A stretch of 48,161 bases of DNA from Neoconidiobolus thromboides FSU 785 (GCA_025603075.1 MU626406.1:1-48161); one strand, 5' to 3'; shown: positions 32,031 to 42,877, counted from the first letter of the stretch. Numbers and translations are program-made. Notes: generated from the letters alone by a model not told the origin.

Positions 32031-33238
32031 TTATTCCCTTCTAAGTACTGTATCAGACCTTGAAAGGGGTTCGAATTTAGAAGCTTGAGAAGCACCTTCC
32101 TCTTCATCAGATTCCTCTTCTGCAAATACTAAATTAGGATTCAAATTTATGTTCAAGCTGATCTTCTCCTCTACTTTTTTTGGTTTATCCTCTTTATCTA
32201 GATCAGGTATATTAATTAATGGTGGAGGTATTAACGAATACTGCTCAGATAATTTGAGAAATCGTCTATAAAGGCGATGTTGATTCTAAAAACAGGTTAA
32301 AAAACATGTTTAAAACGAAAGAATGCTTACTTCAAATATTTCAAACACCTCTTTATGATGAAAATAAGCATGGGCAAATATTCTATATAATCTTCGGGAG
32401 ATGGATAAGAAATGTTTAATCGAACCATTTGGAATGGTAATTCTATTTAATCCTTTATTAAAATTTTAAATATTCTTTGATTGTTTTACCTTGATGGAAA
32501 ATATTTTGGATTATTCAATAAAGAAATAGCACCATCTAAAGTATGAACAATATAATCGATAGCACAACACTAGATTATTAGACAAGAAAGATATTAGGTA
32601 GAAAATAATTACCCCTTGTGGACTTGGATGGCAAGCACACAAGAAAAAAAACTCGCTTGCTTTCATTTCAGGGCATGTTTTTGAGTTGCACTCATTTTGC
32701 AATTGCACTACCATATAACTTAATTCTAGGCAAACTTGTCTACAATGTAAAAACATTATTTTATAAAAAAATAAAAAATAAAAAAACCTTAAATGTTCAT
32801 ATAGCCAAATATCCGGAGATTGAGAATCAGGTATATTTAATAAAATTTCAATATTCAATGGGTCTCTTCTTATCAAATCTTGTAAATATTCTTGTAATGA
32901 GCAGGGTGATTCTAGTGTTTCAAAATCTATTTTTGACCAATTGTATGAATCCTAAATAATTGAGTTAGTTTGTTTACATGAAGTTTATTATAAAAGCAGA
33001 TTTAAATTACTTCTAATTTGTCACCTATCATTATTCTTCTAAAATTAAGTTGATCATTTTGATTATTAGTTTTTCCTTCATTATTTTTTTCTGATTTATC
33101 TTCTATTTCATTCTTTTTACTTTTTACTTCTTCGCTTTTTAAACTTATCTTTGATTTTGATTTAGACACCTTTTTATTATTGTTTTCTTTGTTACTTGCC
33201 CCCTCCTTCTTTAAATCTTCTTTGCTTTTATGCGCCAT
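32031..33238 (-). CDS. MOB4: MOB4/phocein-like STRIPAK subunit
   Basis: Six exons (33238-33011, 32951-32788, 32739-32613, 32569-32490, 32442-32331, 32285-32031) give 321 aa. The Mob core is clear: IWLYEHLRQVCLELSYMVVQ, LQNECNSKTCPEMKASEFFF, LCACHPSPQ, AIDYIVHTLDGAISLLNNPK, YFPSR, then RRLYRIFAHAYFHHKEVF. The Cys/His residues for the Mob zinc site are present (CPEM, LCACH, and His pairs in HAYFHH). The text is nearer MOB4/phocein than MOB1, because of the N-terminal IEILLNIPDSQSPDIW block. MOB4 works with striatin and PP2A in STRIPAK. Both ends are extended: about 70 Lys/Ser/Asn-rich residues at the N-terminus and a C-terminal tail with VFAEEESDEEEGAS. These add about 100 residues to a usual ~225. 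Confidence 0.9.
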
Positions 33239-34148
33239 ATTAAATTAACTAACTTTTATTAACTAAAAAAATAATTCATATGTTAATTTCCGTTAAAGTT
33301 AGTATCCTATATGACTGATTTTCATTGGTTTATTTCAAATATTAATTTGTCCCTATGCTTTTATATAATTTATTTAAAATATTGGTAATATTAAACATTT
33401 TAAATAAATTCAACTGTTTCAAATAAATTTACTTTAGCTTTTGTAAAGCTATCGAATAACATATTAGCCTAGTTAAAAAAGAATACTGTATGATATTTAA
33501 ATAATTTTAAATGAGGACCAATGACAAGAAAACAAAATAACACGAATACATTTAAAAAAACAAGTTTTATTTAATCAGACTAAAAGACTAAATTTTATAT
33601 CAAAAGAAAGGCTAAAAAGACAGAAATAAAATTCTAGTAACAAAGATTAAATAAGGGTTTATTTACAATGCTATTAGCTATCGCTTTTGATATAACTTAG
33701 ATATCAGTGGTATAGATTCAGTACAGTGCTGTAAATAATAACAATGCTATGAATAAAATTTCACTATTCCCCCAACCACTTTTAATAAACTAATACAGGT
33801 ACTTCAACTTTGATCCTTTTTATTTATATACATTACCTATAATATCCACAATTTTATAAGCGCATCGTTTGACTCTAATATAACTTGATTATTTATTTTA
33901 ATAACTATTATCTAACAGTGCAATGTGTACATATTTCTGTAATGTATAAACTTAATATTATCATTAGATTTGAGTATGACGTCCTTGTTTGATTCTAAAA
34001 AGTTTGATGTTATAAAAAATTAATAATGCAAGTCATTATAGCTTAAAATTATATTAAAAAATTGGCTCTTTTAATAATTTTTTTTGATGCCCTTTTATTA
34101 TAATCCGAAGCGATATAAATCAGGTTGCAAATTGTTTAAAAAATTAAT
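33239..34148. other. Intergenic, nothing recognised
   Basis: 910 nt upstream of MOB4 and downstream of RPS30 (both minus). No MITE copy, repeat or exon seen. It includes the MOB4 promoter and the RPS30 3' UTR. Confidence 0.4.
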
Positions 34149-34601
34149 TTATGGTCCGGCAGTTGGAGCTGGGTTCATCTAAAAATAGCTTTAAGTAAAT
34201 CTAAGCACTGAATTAAAATGAAATTACTCTTCTCTTAGCACCAGCATTGCTAACGTTAACAAAACGGCGGAGATAGATAGCTCTTTTTTTAGCACGGCCT
34301 AATTATATATAAATGAAATGTAATTTATACCTTAACATTTTAATTACCAGTTAATTTCTTTGGCTTTTCTTGCTTTTCAACTTTTGGACATTGTGACTTT
34401 ACTTTACCGGCACGAGCGAGAGAACCGTGTACTTTACCCTTTGATAGAACTGATTTAGTTTTTTGTTTCAAGTCATTTTTTTTCAATTGAGCGGGATCAG
34501 GTTGATTTAGTATCCTTTTTTATTTTTTCGTTTTATTTTAATCTCAATTTATATCTCTCTATGGATATTATAATGGATGTTTTATATTTAATAGTTACCA
34601 T
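34149..34601 (-). CDS. RPS30: 40S ribosomal protein eS30, not fused to ubiquitin-like domain
   Basis: Exons 34601-34599 (ATG only), 34438-34348, 34298-34228 and 34178-34149 give 64 aa beginning [20 protein letters not shown] and containing [16 protein letters not shown] and [11 protein letters not shown]. The start decision matters: no in-frame ATG precedes GKVHGS in the main exon, whereas an ATG directly followed by GTAACT lies 160 nt upstream and joins in phase, as in budding yeast RPS30 where the start codon is alone in exon 1. The acceptor is AAAG. A 26-codon open stretch runs in frame into exon 2 from inside this intron, but it lacks a start and does not resemble the FAU ubiquitin-like domain. 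The protein sits on the small subunit near the decoding centre. Confidence 0.9.
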
Positions 34602-35101
34602 GTTGTTTTATACTTTCAACTGTGAGAGTTAATGAGAGGAGGCTATCTTCAATACTTCACTTTACTTGTTATTCAAAATACTACTATATTTGAGGCACAT
34701 TTGGCTTAGTTTTGAAGATTTGGGTTATTTTATTGGATGAGTTCTTATTTCGAACCAATTATTACAATTTGATTTTTTATGTCCCTAATTTTAAATCATG
34801 AACATATAATAGATACTATGTTTATGTATTATAATATAGGCATCGTTCAATGTACAGTATATATACACATATACATAGATTTTATATAGCATCTTTATAT
34901 TGATATTTTGATAATTAAGAATATTTATGGATTCACAAGTTTAAATTCTTTGTTGGTAAGTCGTAATAATGTCTTAAGTTATGACAGTTTTTATTAATTT
35001 ATAACCTTTTAGAACTAAATATTCTAAGTTTAATATCAAAAAATGTACTATTAATTTAATATAAGCAAAAAAACAAATACAGGTTTATTAAATAATAGTA
35101 A
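34602..35101. other. RPS30 upstream region
   Basis: 500 nt with short C/T-rich and ACATAT-type runs and no gene. It should hold the RPS30 promoter and the 3' UTR of the next minus-strand gene. Nothing further is recognised. Confidence 0.4.
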
Positions 35102-35620
35102 TTAAATATCATAATCTGGATTTTGAGTATCAAAGCAAATTGGACTTTCAGATCTTTTTTCAGATTTATCTTTCAATACCTCTTCTTCGTAATTTGGTAT
35201 TGTTACATATATATTGTGTTTCTCTATTATAAAACATGAGTAACTTATAATATTTATAATAATAAAAAATGAATTACTGCATGTATTAACAGCATGCCTT
35301 TTGTTTGTCAAATTAGTTATTTCATAAATAAAATCGACAAAAGTTTCTAAATAATAGGGTTATCATTTGCTTTTAACTTGATAAAAAAACTTACCAGAAT
35401 CGTAGTATTCTTGTATCTTTAACTTCTTATATGATACTTCATTTGGCCCCTCAAAAAATACATTGCTATGCCTTATTGTGCTATTATCGATTGAGACTAA
35501 TGGTGGTTTATCTTTGTATTTTAATTTCCTTTTATTATTTTTGTTGATCTTTTTATCTTTACTAATGGGCTTCTCACTATTATCTATTCTGTCTTTATTC
35601 TCTTTCACTTTGCTATTCAT
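35102..35620 (-). CDS. Unknown protein, 156 aa, two exons
   Basis: Exons 35620-35395 and 35346-35102 join in phase (GT...TTTAG, 48 nt). I do not recognise the family. The first ~35 residues are Lys/Asn/Asp-rich. A compact middle (PPLVSIDNSTIRHSNVFFEG, SYKKLKIQEYYDS, ETFVDFIYEITNL) looks folded. A hydrophobic stretch (about residues 98-115, SNSFFIIINIISYSCFII) could be a buried strand pair or a membrane segment. The C-terminus is acidic and polar. The tidy intron and the folded-looking core support a real gene; function is unassigned. Confidence 0.55.
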
Positions 35621-35753
35621 TTAAGTTATTACTATAATCTAATCTCTGAACACTTTATCATCAAATCTACTACAAATAATAAATGTTTTAGTGAGAAAGA
35701 AGCCAATAATAATTTGTAAGAATTAATTTAAAAAAATAGCAAACAAATGAAGT

Positions 35754-35860
35754 ATATGGGGATGTATTTTTTCATTTAAGAATTTTGCTAGGAATCTTTC
35801 CGCTCAAATAGCGTTTAAAAAATAGAGAAAGTAATGAAATCAAAAAAAACATTCCTATAT
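35754..35860 (+). mobile_element. MITE copy 10 (abuts the F-box/LRR-like gene's 3' end)
   Basis: Starts TATATGGGGATGTATTTTTTC and ends AAAAACATTCCTATATTA. Internal blocks TTTGCTAGGAATCTTTCC and GAGAAAGTAATGAAATC show the family. It ends 7 bp before the stop codon of the minus-strand gene at 35868, so it should lie in that gene's 3' UTR. Confidence 0.82.
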
Positions 35861-35867
35861 TATATTT

Positions 35868-37259
35868 TTAATTAAATTTAATAGTAATCCTATTATCCTT
35901 ATTAATATTATTAAATTCTTTGCTCAATTGAGATAATTCCAAATCATCGTCCATAATATTTAAGTATAAGTACTTCAAATTTGTTAAAGATTGTATAAAG
36001 TAGTGAAATAAGGGTATGGTTGTTAAAGTTAGATCTCCATAAAGTGTATGAATTGAGTTTGAAAAATTTACATCAAATTCAACTAAACTTTTAACAAAAT
36101 TATCTATTTCCTCTTCATGGACATTATCAATTTGAGGTAAGATCCATTCCTTTAAGTGAGTTAAATGATTTAAAATGAAACATATATAATTAATTGAAAA
36201 CGAATACTCGTTTTTTGTTATAATAAATTGCTTCAAGTTACTCTCTTTATTGATAACCTTTGGTATGTTAAAATAAGATTCATTAATTGAACATTTATTT
36301 AATTGTAAATGAACTAACGTATTCATATCAAATACTAAATAATGAAATATCTTCTCAGTGATTGGTAAATAACTATCTAAGGTTAACGAAGTTAGATTAT
36401 TGAACTTATTAAATAATGAAACATCGTTTGTATTTAAATTGTTTAAACTTAATTGTGTCAAATTGGGATATTCACCATATATAGTTAGAAGCTCATTCTT
36501 TGCTTTGTAATAATTTAAATTAATATTCAACACCTTTAAATTAGGTTGGTCAATTAATAACTTTGCCTGTTCTTTTTGAAAGAGTTCGATTTCTAACTCA
36601 AATTTATTTAATTTTAAATTGAATTTAGTATTAAAGTAATATATGGCATCATTATCAATTTTGATAGCTTGTAGTGTTAATTCCTTTAATGATAAAAGGG
36701 AGGTATTAATATTATAAAATAATTCCACATTAACTTGATTTAATTGATATAAACTTAATTTGTTTAAGTTGCTGAAGTAGGGTAATAATGGATTAATACT
36801 AAATATATCATCATAATGCAATACCAACTGCTTCAAATGGAATTGCTTCAATATCAATAAATCTTGTCTATTAGATAAATCATCTAATAAAAAAACTTCA
36901 ACTTTATTTAAATGCTTTAGATGTGTCAAACTCCAGTTAAATTCCATATATTTTTTTGAGCTGCCATAAAAGAATACCTTGGTTATATTAAAACAATACT
37001 TATAAACTAAATCTAAGTGTCGATAACCTAGTCCTTCACTTATAGTTATATTATTAACCAAAGCCCCATATTTTTGAATCAATATGTTAAATTGTGTCAA
37101 ATCCATCTTTAATAATTTATAATCAGGATCATTAAATATGTACTTTGATATTAATTTATTTTGGTGTTTATTTAATAAACGATAATCTAATAACTCTTTT
37201 TCATTTTCTACATAAGTCAATATTTGATAGATAATTTCGTTTGGTAAATTACACTTCAT
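35868..37259 (-). CDS. F-box / leucine-rich repeat-like protein, 463 aa
   Basis: Intronless. The N-terminus is an F-box: LPNEIIYQILTYVENEKELL followed by LLNKHQNKLISKYIF. The rest is Leu/Asn-rich with irregular repeats of the type LNKLSLYQLNQVNVELF, LTQLSLNNLNTNDVSLF, LTSLTLDSYLP and LVHLQLNKCSINES, i.e. a divergent LRR array of about ten units. F-box proteins link substrates to SCF ubiquitin ligases; the LRR part would choose the substrate, which is unknown. Such genes often expand in early-diverging fungi. A MITE lies immediately downstream. The F-box is moderately certain; the repeat class is inferred from spacing. Confidence 0.72.
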   Translation of the reverse strand: MKCNLPNEIIYQILTYVENEKELLDYRLLNKHQNKLISKYIFNDPDYKLLKMDLTQFNILIQKYGALVNNITISEGLGYRHLDLVYKYCFNITKVFFYGSSKKYMEFNWSLTHLKHLNKVEVFLLDDLSNRQDLLILKQFHLKQLVLHYDDIFSINPLLPYFSNLNKLSLYQLNQVNVELFYNINTSLLSLKELTLQAIKIDNDAIYYFNTKFNLKLNKFELEIELFQKEQAKLLIDQPNLKVLNINLNYYKAKNELLTIYGEYPNLTQLSLNNLNTNDVSLFNKFNNLTSLTLDSYLPITEKIFHYLVFDMNTLVHLQLNKCSINESYFNIPKVINKESNLKQFIITKNEYSFSINYICFILNHLTHLKEWILPQIDNVHEEEIDNFVKSLVEFDVNFSNSIHTLYGDLTLTTIPLFHYFIQSLTNLKYLYLNIMDDDLELSQLSKEFNNINKDNRITIKFN

Positions 37260-37464
37260 TGCCGTTTTTTAAAAATAATTAATCTAAATTAACAATTAAG
37301 TTTATATATAATATTTAATTACACACCTTCCTTTTACTATTTTTATTATTCTGATTTTCATCATTAGTTTATTTTCAGTTTAATTTAGTTTATGTCGATC
37401 GAAAAATTAAATTAAAATTAATTTCATAATAATATTAAATTTATTAATTATAAGAAGTATAATG

Positions 37465-38238
37465 TTAGTATAAATTATCAATATAAGGCTGAAGCTTATC
37501 GTCTAATCCTGTTTTGTATTGTTGTCTATTAAAATAAAGTTCTTCTCCTTTAATGCCATCATTAAATTGTTCAATAACAGGTTTATTAGGTAGATTAGCT
37601 ACTACAATTTCAGGACCAACAATAAATCCAGATTTATTCTGACTATTGATATAAATATCAGCACAATTCATATAAAATTCTCGAATTCCTGTCCTATTAA
37701 TCCATGTCCAAGCTAAGGTAGCTCTACCATTTGGTAAAGTATTTGGTAAAAAGATATCATAACTACGTCGTCCTTTAGTTAAACAATCTCCAATAATAGA
37801 ATGAATAACAATAAAATGTTTTTGGTCATAAGATATACTCCATTCACAATGACCGCCATTATGTGGTACATCACCAGCAATTAAACTAGTAAAATTATTA
37901 CCCGCTTTTAATTCGGATTTTATTTTTCCCATTGGTATACCACGGCATGGGAATGGGAAATCTAATCGATCTTTATTCCCTAATGGAAATTGATTCATAT
38001 AATCAATTTCAAACCATTGTAATTCTTTATCATATTTTGATTTCCTACATAATGGACTAGCTAATTCCATATGACATATAACATATCTGGTTAAATAAAA
38101 TGAAAATAATATAATAGTAATTAAATGATTATTATACATAATGTAATTATTAATTAAAGGTAAGCTTAAAGGTTGTTTTATTATATTAAACTTTATTCTT
38201 TTATATTTTTTATTATCTTGTACTTTTGAAACTCCCAC
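37465..38238 (-). CDS. AA11-like lytic polysaccharide monooxygenase, secreted
   Basis: Intronless; the frame opens at 38238, but the better start is the ATG at 38139. That start gives a 22-residue signal peptide (YNNHLITIILFSFYLTRYVI then Cys) cut just before HMELASPLC, so the mature protein starts with His1, the essential first ligand of the copper histidine brace. The second His is in HNGGHCEWSISYD, and the axial aromatic is in REFYMNCADIYI. FPCRG, VIHSIIGDC and PNGRATLAWTWINRTG also fit the AA11 pattern. AA11 enzymes cut chitin oxidatively. The mature domain is about 165 residues, followed by a short tail without a binding module. The 33-residue upstream extension is basic and probably not translated. 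It is divergent from NDUFAF2. Confidence 0.85.
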   Translation of the reverse strand: MGVSKVQDNKKYKRIKFNIIKQPLSLPLINNYIMYNNHLITIILFSFYLTRYVICHMELASPLCRKSKYDKELQWFEIDYMNQFPLGNKDRLDFPFPCRGIPMGKIKSELKAGNNFTSLIAGDVPHNGGHCEWSISYDQKHFIVIHSIIGDCLTKGRRSYDIFLPNTLPNGRATLAWTWINRTGIREFYMNCADIYINSQNKSGFIVGPEIVVANLPNKPVIEQFNDGIKGEELYFNRQQYKTGLDDKLQPYIDNLY

Positions 38239-38383
38239 CTTCTGTTTTATAATTTATTATTAAGTTTTGAATTTCTATTGTTTATTTTGGGCAAATATTT
38301 TATCCTTATTTTGTCATTAATTTAAATTGATTAGATTTAAATTAATAAGATCGAAAATTTATTGCCATTTCTAATACGAAAAG

Positions 38384-39126
38384 ATGCTTAAAAGATGGAT
38401 AAACTATATGAAAATAAAAGGATGGAATCCATTTAATAAAAGACAATTGATAGGCAGAGATTTAGAAGGAAATAACTATTATGAAGAAGAAAGAGGTATT
38501 TGTTTTCAAATTATAATTGGTTGAATTTATAAATCTGATTTAAGATGGTTTTCCTCGGCGTACTGTGGAGTTAGCTCAAAAACAACTTCATCTTGGTCAA
38601 ATAAGTTCAGCAGATTTAGCAGGTAAGCCTAGTTCATATAATAAATACCGTATATAAAATTTTATTAGTTCAATGGCGCTCTTGGTTAAGACATACTCGT
38701 AGAGATCCACCAAGCATTGAAGTATAAACAGTATTAGCTAACAATAATATAATATAATATAATATTTAGGAATTAGAAGCTTATGAGATACAAAAGAATA
38801 GAACTATTGAAAGAGCTAAGGTTTTAGAATTAGAATGGCAAAAAGTAATAATAGATTTTATTATTTTTAACTAATATTAATATTTTATAGAAAAAACTAT
38901 TAATAAGTAATAAAGTTGAGCAAGCTAACAAACCAAAAATCAAAGGTAATATTTAAATTATGGGGCTCTTATTCTTATTTGTTTATTTATAGATAATGAA
39001 TCTAAAGTTGTGAATCCGAATAAATCAAATGGTAGCATTATTATTGTTGTATAATCATTATATAATTAATTTGATTTAGATGGTTTCCAACCTGATTCAT
39101 GGTCTCCAGTATCTCAACGTAATTAA
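38384..39126 (+). CDS. NDUFAF2: NADH dehydrogenase (complex I) assembly factor NDUFAF2
   Basis: Seven small exons (38384-38495, 38545-38622, 38669-38721, 38770-38844, 38891-38945, 38993-39031, 39080-39126) keep phase and give 152 aa. Segments matching NDUFAF2/NDUFA12-type proteins are LIGRDLEGNNYYEEE, QWRSWLRHTRRDPPSIEELE and the C-terminal DGFQPDSWSPVSQ, which mirrors the FQPGSWMP ending of the human protein. The factor associates with a late complex I intermediate in the mitochondrial matrix. Its presence implies that the organism keeps respiratory complex I. The first intron ends in AAG. Its stop is 149 bp from the convergent RAT1 stop. Confidence 0.88.
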
Positions 39127-39275
39127 AAGATAAACTATGTTGTAAAATAATAAATACATATTATAAAAATGTAAAAGTAATAGATGAATTTTTTATATTT
39201 TATTGAATAAAACTTTCTATTAAAAAACAAAAAAACAATAATGACTATTATTATTATTTAATATGTTATATATAC

Positions 39276-42200
39276 CTAATATCTTCTTTTACCACCACGC
39301 CCATAAGGTGGTCTTTGTGGTCTTTGATTCTGATATTGTTGTCCTTGTTGATATTGTTGTCCTTGTTGGTATTGTTGGCCTTGATATTGTTGACCCTGCT
39401 GGTAGTGCTGACCCTGTTGATAATGTTGTCCTTGTTGGCCTTGAGCATAGTATTGGGTTTGAGGACGACCATAACGTTGGGCAGCATAGCCTGGATTTTG
39501 ATAACTACTTTGGGTGCTTGTTCCATAATCATTTGTTGGTTGGTTATAGCGTTGTTTCCTTATGAATTCTTCATAAGATGGCCTTTGTGCTGGATTGTAG
39601 TTATAGTTAAAATTATTTACATAACTTGCTTCTCGAGCTGCATTAGCAGCCTCATCGCTAGCGGCACTTTGGCTGTGTCCAGCATAACTTGGATATTTAT
39701 TGAATCTATTATCTTGGTGTGATGCTTGATTATTTCCATAGTTGTTGAATGAAGGAGGTGTATTATAGGACCCTGAGGCTCCTCTTGGACGATATGGTTT
39801 ATTGTCATTTCTTTGATAATCACGGGAATCTTTGGTTGAGGGATACTGACTATAGTTGGAATAGTCCTGTTTAAAATTCCTATAACCGCCGCTAACAAAC
39901 TTATAAATAAATAGTAAAATTAATTAGCAATATTATTACTCATCCTTAGAATATTCATGTCTCTGGTAATCATTTCTATTTGATCTTCCGCCATTTAAAA
40001 CGAAAGCTATTTCATTATAAGGCAATACTTTTTTAGGCAAATCAACGTTTGGTACTAAATTGCAAGGAAATACAAAACCTTCTGGAAATTCTGGCAAGGT
40101 AAATTTAAAACTACAAAAAATATTATTTTTTTATCAAGGTATTTTAAAAAACGTACCTTAAACTTTTATCACCATGAATATCAGGCTGTCCATATTTTGA
40201 GAGTGGGGATGTATAAACTGAATTAGGATTACAGTCTGGATCAATAGCCACATTTCCTGGTACTCCTTGGCTAAGTGAAGTTGGGATTTCACATTCTGAA
40301 GTATCCTTAGTATTATATATAGAATAAAGTGGTCCATAGAGTGGGTTAATATTAGACATATAAATAAGCTCGCTTCCAGTTGAATTCCTACGAATCTCGT
40401 CGGGAGAGAGTTTAGGATAAACTTTATTGATTTCTTCTAACAAACGTTCTTCATCGATAAATGGAAGAAGGGCAACAGCTGAAATTAAAAATATTTAACA
40501 ATACTGCTTAAAATAATAATGCCTTTACCTTTCCACAATTGAGTTTCTCCATTTAAATCTAAATAAAAATCTTTCGGATAAAAGTCGATGATTGGGGAAT
40601 CTTCATCTTCCATAAGAGGGTGGAATTTTTCTGGTAGGTGTTGTTTAGAATCTGCTGGAAGAACACCCATTAATTGCTCGTATGGTTTCAATGGAGTTCC
40701 TAATTCAAAATGAAATTCTGCTTCTTTTGCTGCTTCTGCTATATCTAAAGCAAATGGTGGGTAGTGATAAGGATAAAACCATTTCCAAGAAGGACATCCT
40801 TGAAAATAATATTTTAACACCCAGCACAAACCTTCAAGATAAGCTAATCCAACTTCATATTGAAATTCTGGATCTTTGCCTTTGCTACCAAATTTTTCTT
40901 CATAATACCTCTCTCTATATCCTACTTCGCCTAATCTGATATTGTCGTTTCTTCCTTTTATATAAGCAGATGACATGATAATTTCCGAGGCATCTCTAGG
41001 TTTACTTGGCGCCTCGCTAGGTTCTAGTTTGATTTGCTTCTTTGGAAGAGCAGGTGGGGGAGTAGATTCTTTAGTTTCAGCATCTTCATCTTCATTATCA
41101 CCATTAGCTTCAGCTTCATTATCGTCATCTTCTTCTCCTTCTACATCTTCTTCATTCATATTTGAATCTTTAGCATCACTGTCTGGCGAATCTCTAGCAT
41201 GTTTTTCTCCAGCCTTAACTCCAGTATCACCTGTTGTCTGCAGTTTTATAGATAGCATAGCTAATTTGTTAGTATTATTCTATAAGAAATATAACTTAAT
41301 ATTATCAAATATAAAAGAAGTGTAACTACCTGTTGTTTAGGGGGTTCTGCTTTTGTGTGAATTCTCCTAGAATGCTTCTTTTTAGCATTAGCTAATAAAG
41401 TATCTTCTAATTCAGCAATTTGACTAATGATAATCCCTGCTTTCTTTAAATCAACATCACCATTTTTAGTAATAAAGCCTCCCATCGTATTTAAGGAAGA
41501 CTTCCACATACCAACTAATTTTTCAACAGCATTCTCTCTAATGTTTAAGCATGTCAAATGTGGTAAGAAATCATTTCCAACAAAAAAGATCAAAAAGATC
41601 CAATCATCGATAGCATTTTCAAAGTCATAATCAAAAATGAGGTTTGAAATAGCTAACTCAGCAGCTAAATATTCTCTCAATAAATCCACATGTAGAAATA
41701 CAAATGGTTTCATTGGGACTCCTTTTTTATCTTTATGTACAACTGTAGGTTGATCTAAAATTTACTTTGTTCATTAATCTTCATATCATTTATATTTAAA
41801 CTTACTTCGACAATTTTTAGCATTGTGACCAGGTTTATTGCACTTAGTACAAACTTTGTTAGATCCTGAACGGAAATTGACATCTTCACGTAAAACTTTG
41901 AATCTAGGCTCATGGGTTGCTAATGAGAGCATAATCAAATCAGCATCCTAGGACTATTAATATCATAAGTAGCTATATAAATATGCTTACCAATCCATAG
42001 ATGACATGGTACATGTTTGGGTCATACCCATCAGAATTACGTGCTTTACGAATATAATCCATAATTTTATGTTCGCCTTCACCTGGTACACTAGCATCAG
42101 ATAATATAATATTGACCTATTTTAACATTAGCGTTATATTATTAATACTATTATTAATATTACATTTTTCCATAATGGGTTATCGTTCAAACTTTTGGTA

Positions 42201-42877
42201 ATGTAATACTTTAAACTAATAGATAATTTATCCATAAATGGTGTTCCTATTATTTGTTATAAGATATATATAGGTAATAAAAGATGATTACCTGGAGTAA
42301 TGCAGTTTGAATCAAAATGCTCTTTTCCGTCATTTTCTTTAGTATTTCTTTCACTGACTAATAATGTTCAATTGTATATTTAAATAAACTTAATATGATT
42401 TTACCTGATAACTTTTCCAAATAGGCCTCCATCTCTTGCTTTTTTATACGGCTTTCCTGTCCAGCTCTGAAACGACGACTTCTTTGTTGATTCATTTTGG
42501 CTCTTGGAGCTACACCATCTTCAAAAAAATTATCAGCAAAAATAGTAAAAGTATTATTATAATATACCAATTGCTATATAAAGTAATCTTCTTGGTCTAA
42601 TCATATTCATGATTCTATCAATATATTTAAATATTTCTATCATCATTTCCTCTTCAGTTTCAGGAGCCTCTTTATCTTCTGGGTGACAGCAAGGGTGAAC
42701 AATACCATTTAAATCTAGATATAAATTATCAAATTCTACCCCGTTTGGATTTGGCAAACTGACATCAACTGGGAAAACTTCACCATCATCGGTTATCTTT
42801 TGCTGATCTTCTACAACCTGCGATACAATTCTTGGATACTTCATGCTTATCCATCGAAAAAAACCTGGTACACCCAT
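39276..42877 (-). CDS. RAT1: 5'-3' exoribonuclease RAT1/XRN2
   Basis: Eleven exons (42877-42568, 42518-42405, 42357-42292, 42246-42164, 42116-41991, 41947-41806, 41754-41330, 41279-40529, 40478-40157, 40110-39940, 39891-39276) keep phase and give 1041 aa. Catalytic-domain landmarks are [65 protein letters not shown], and [17 protein letters not shown], with [14 protein letters not shown]. The CCHC knuckle [14 protein letters not shown] marks the nuclear RAT1/XRN2 branch. The enzyme degrades 5'-monophosphate RNA in the nucleus, matures 5.8S rRNA and snoRNAs, and drives transcription termination. An acidic insert follows the second core half. The last exon is a low-complexity tail rich in Q, G, Y and N with tandem YQQGQQ units, ending [12 protein letters not shown]. 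The intron 1 acceptor is GAAG. Confidence 0.96.
39310..39440 (-). repeat. Coding tandem repeat, Q/G/Y units in RAT1 tail
   Basis: On the minus strand the sequence runs through imperfect 18-21-bp units coding YQQGQQ and YQGQQ variants (TATCAACAAGGACAACAA and neighbours), about six or seven in a row. Near-identical adjacent copies indicate recent slippage. Because the repeat length is a multiple of three, copy-number change would preserve the frame. Confidence 0.85.

Noticed and set aside
34439-34598. Possible ubiquitin-like (FAU-type) domain fused to eS30
   Set aside because: The upstream open frame is only about 26 codons, lacks a start and shows no ubiquitin-like residues; the ATG-only exon explains the start.
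39263-39722. Plus-strand and out-of-frame minus-strand frames over the RAT1 tail
   Set aside because: They are shadows of the CAA/CAG-rich repeat exon; the in-frame minus-strand reading continues RAT1 with correct phase.
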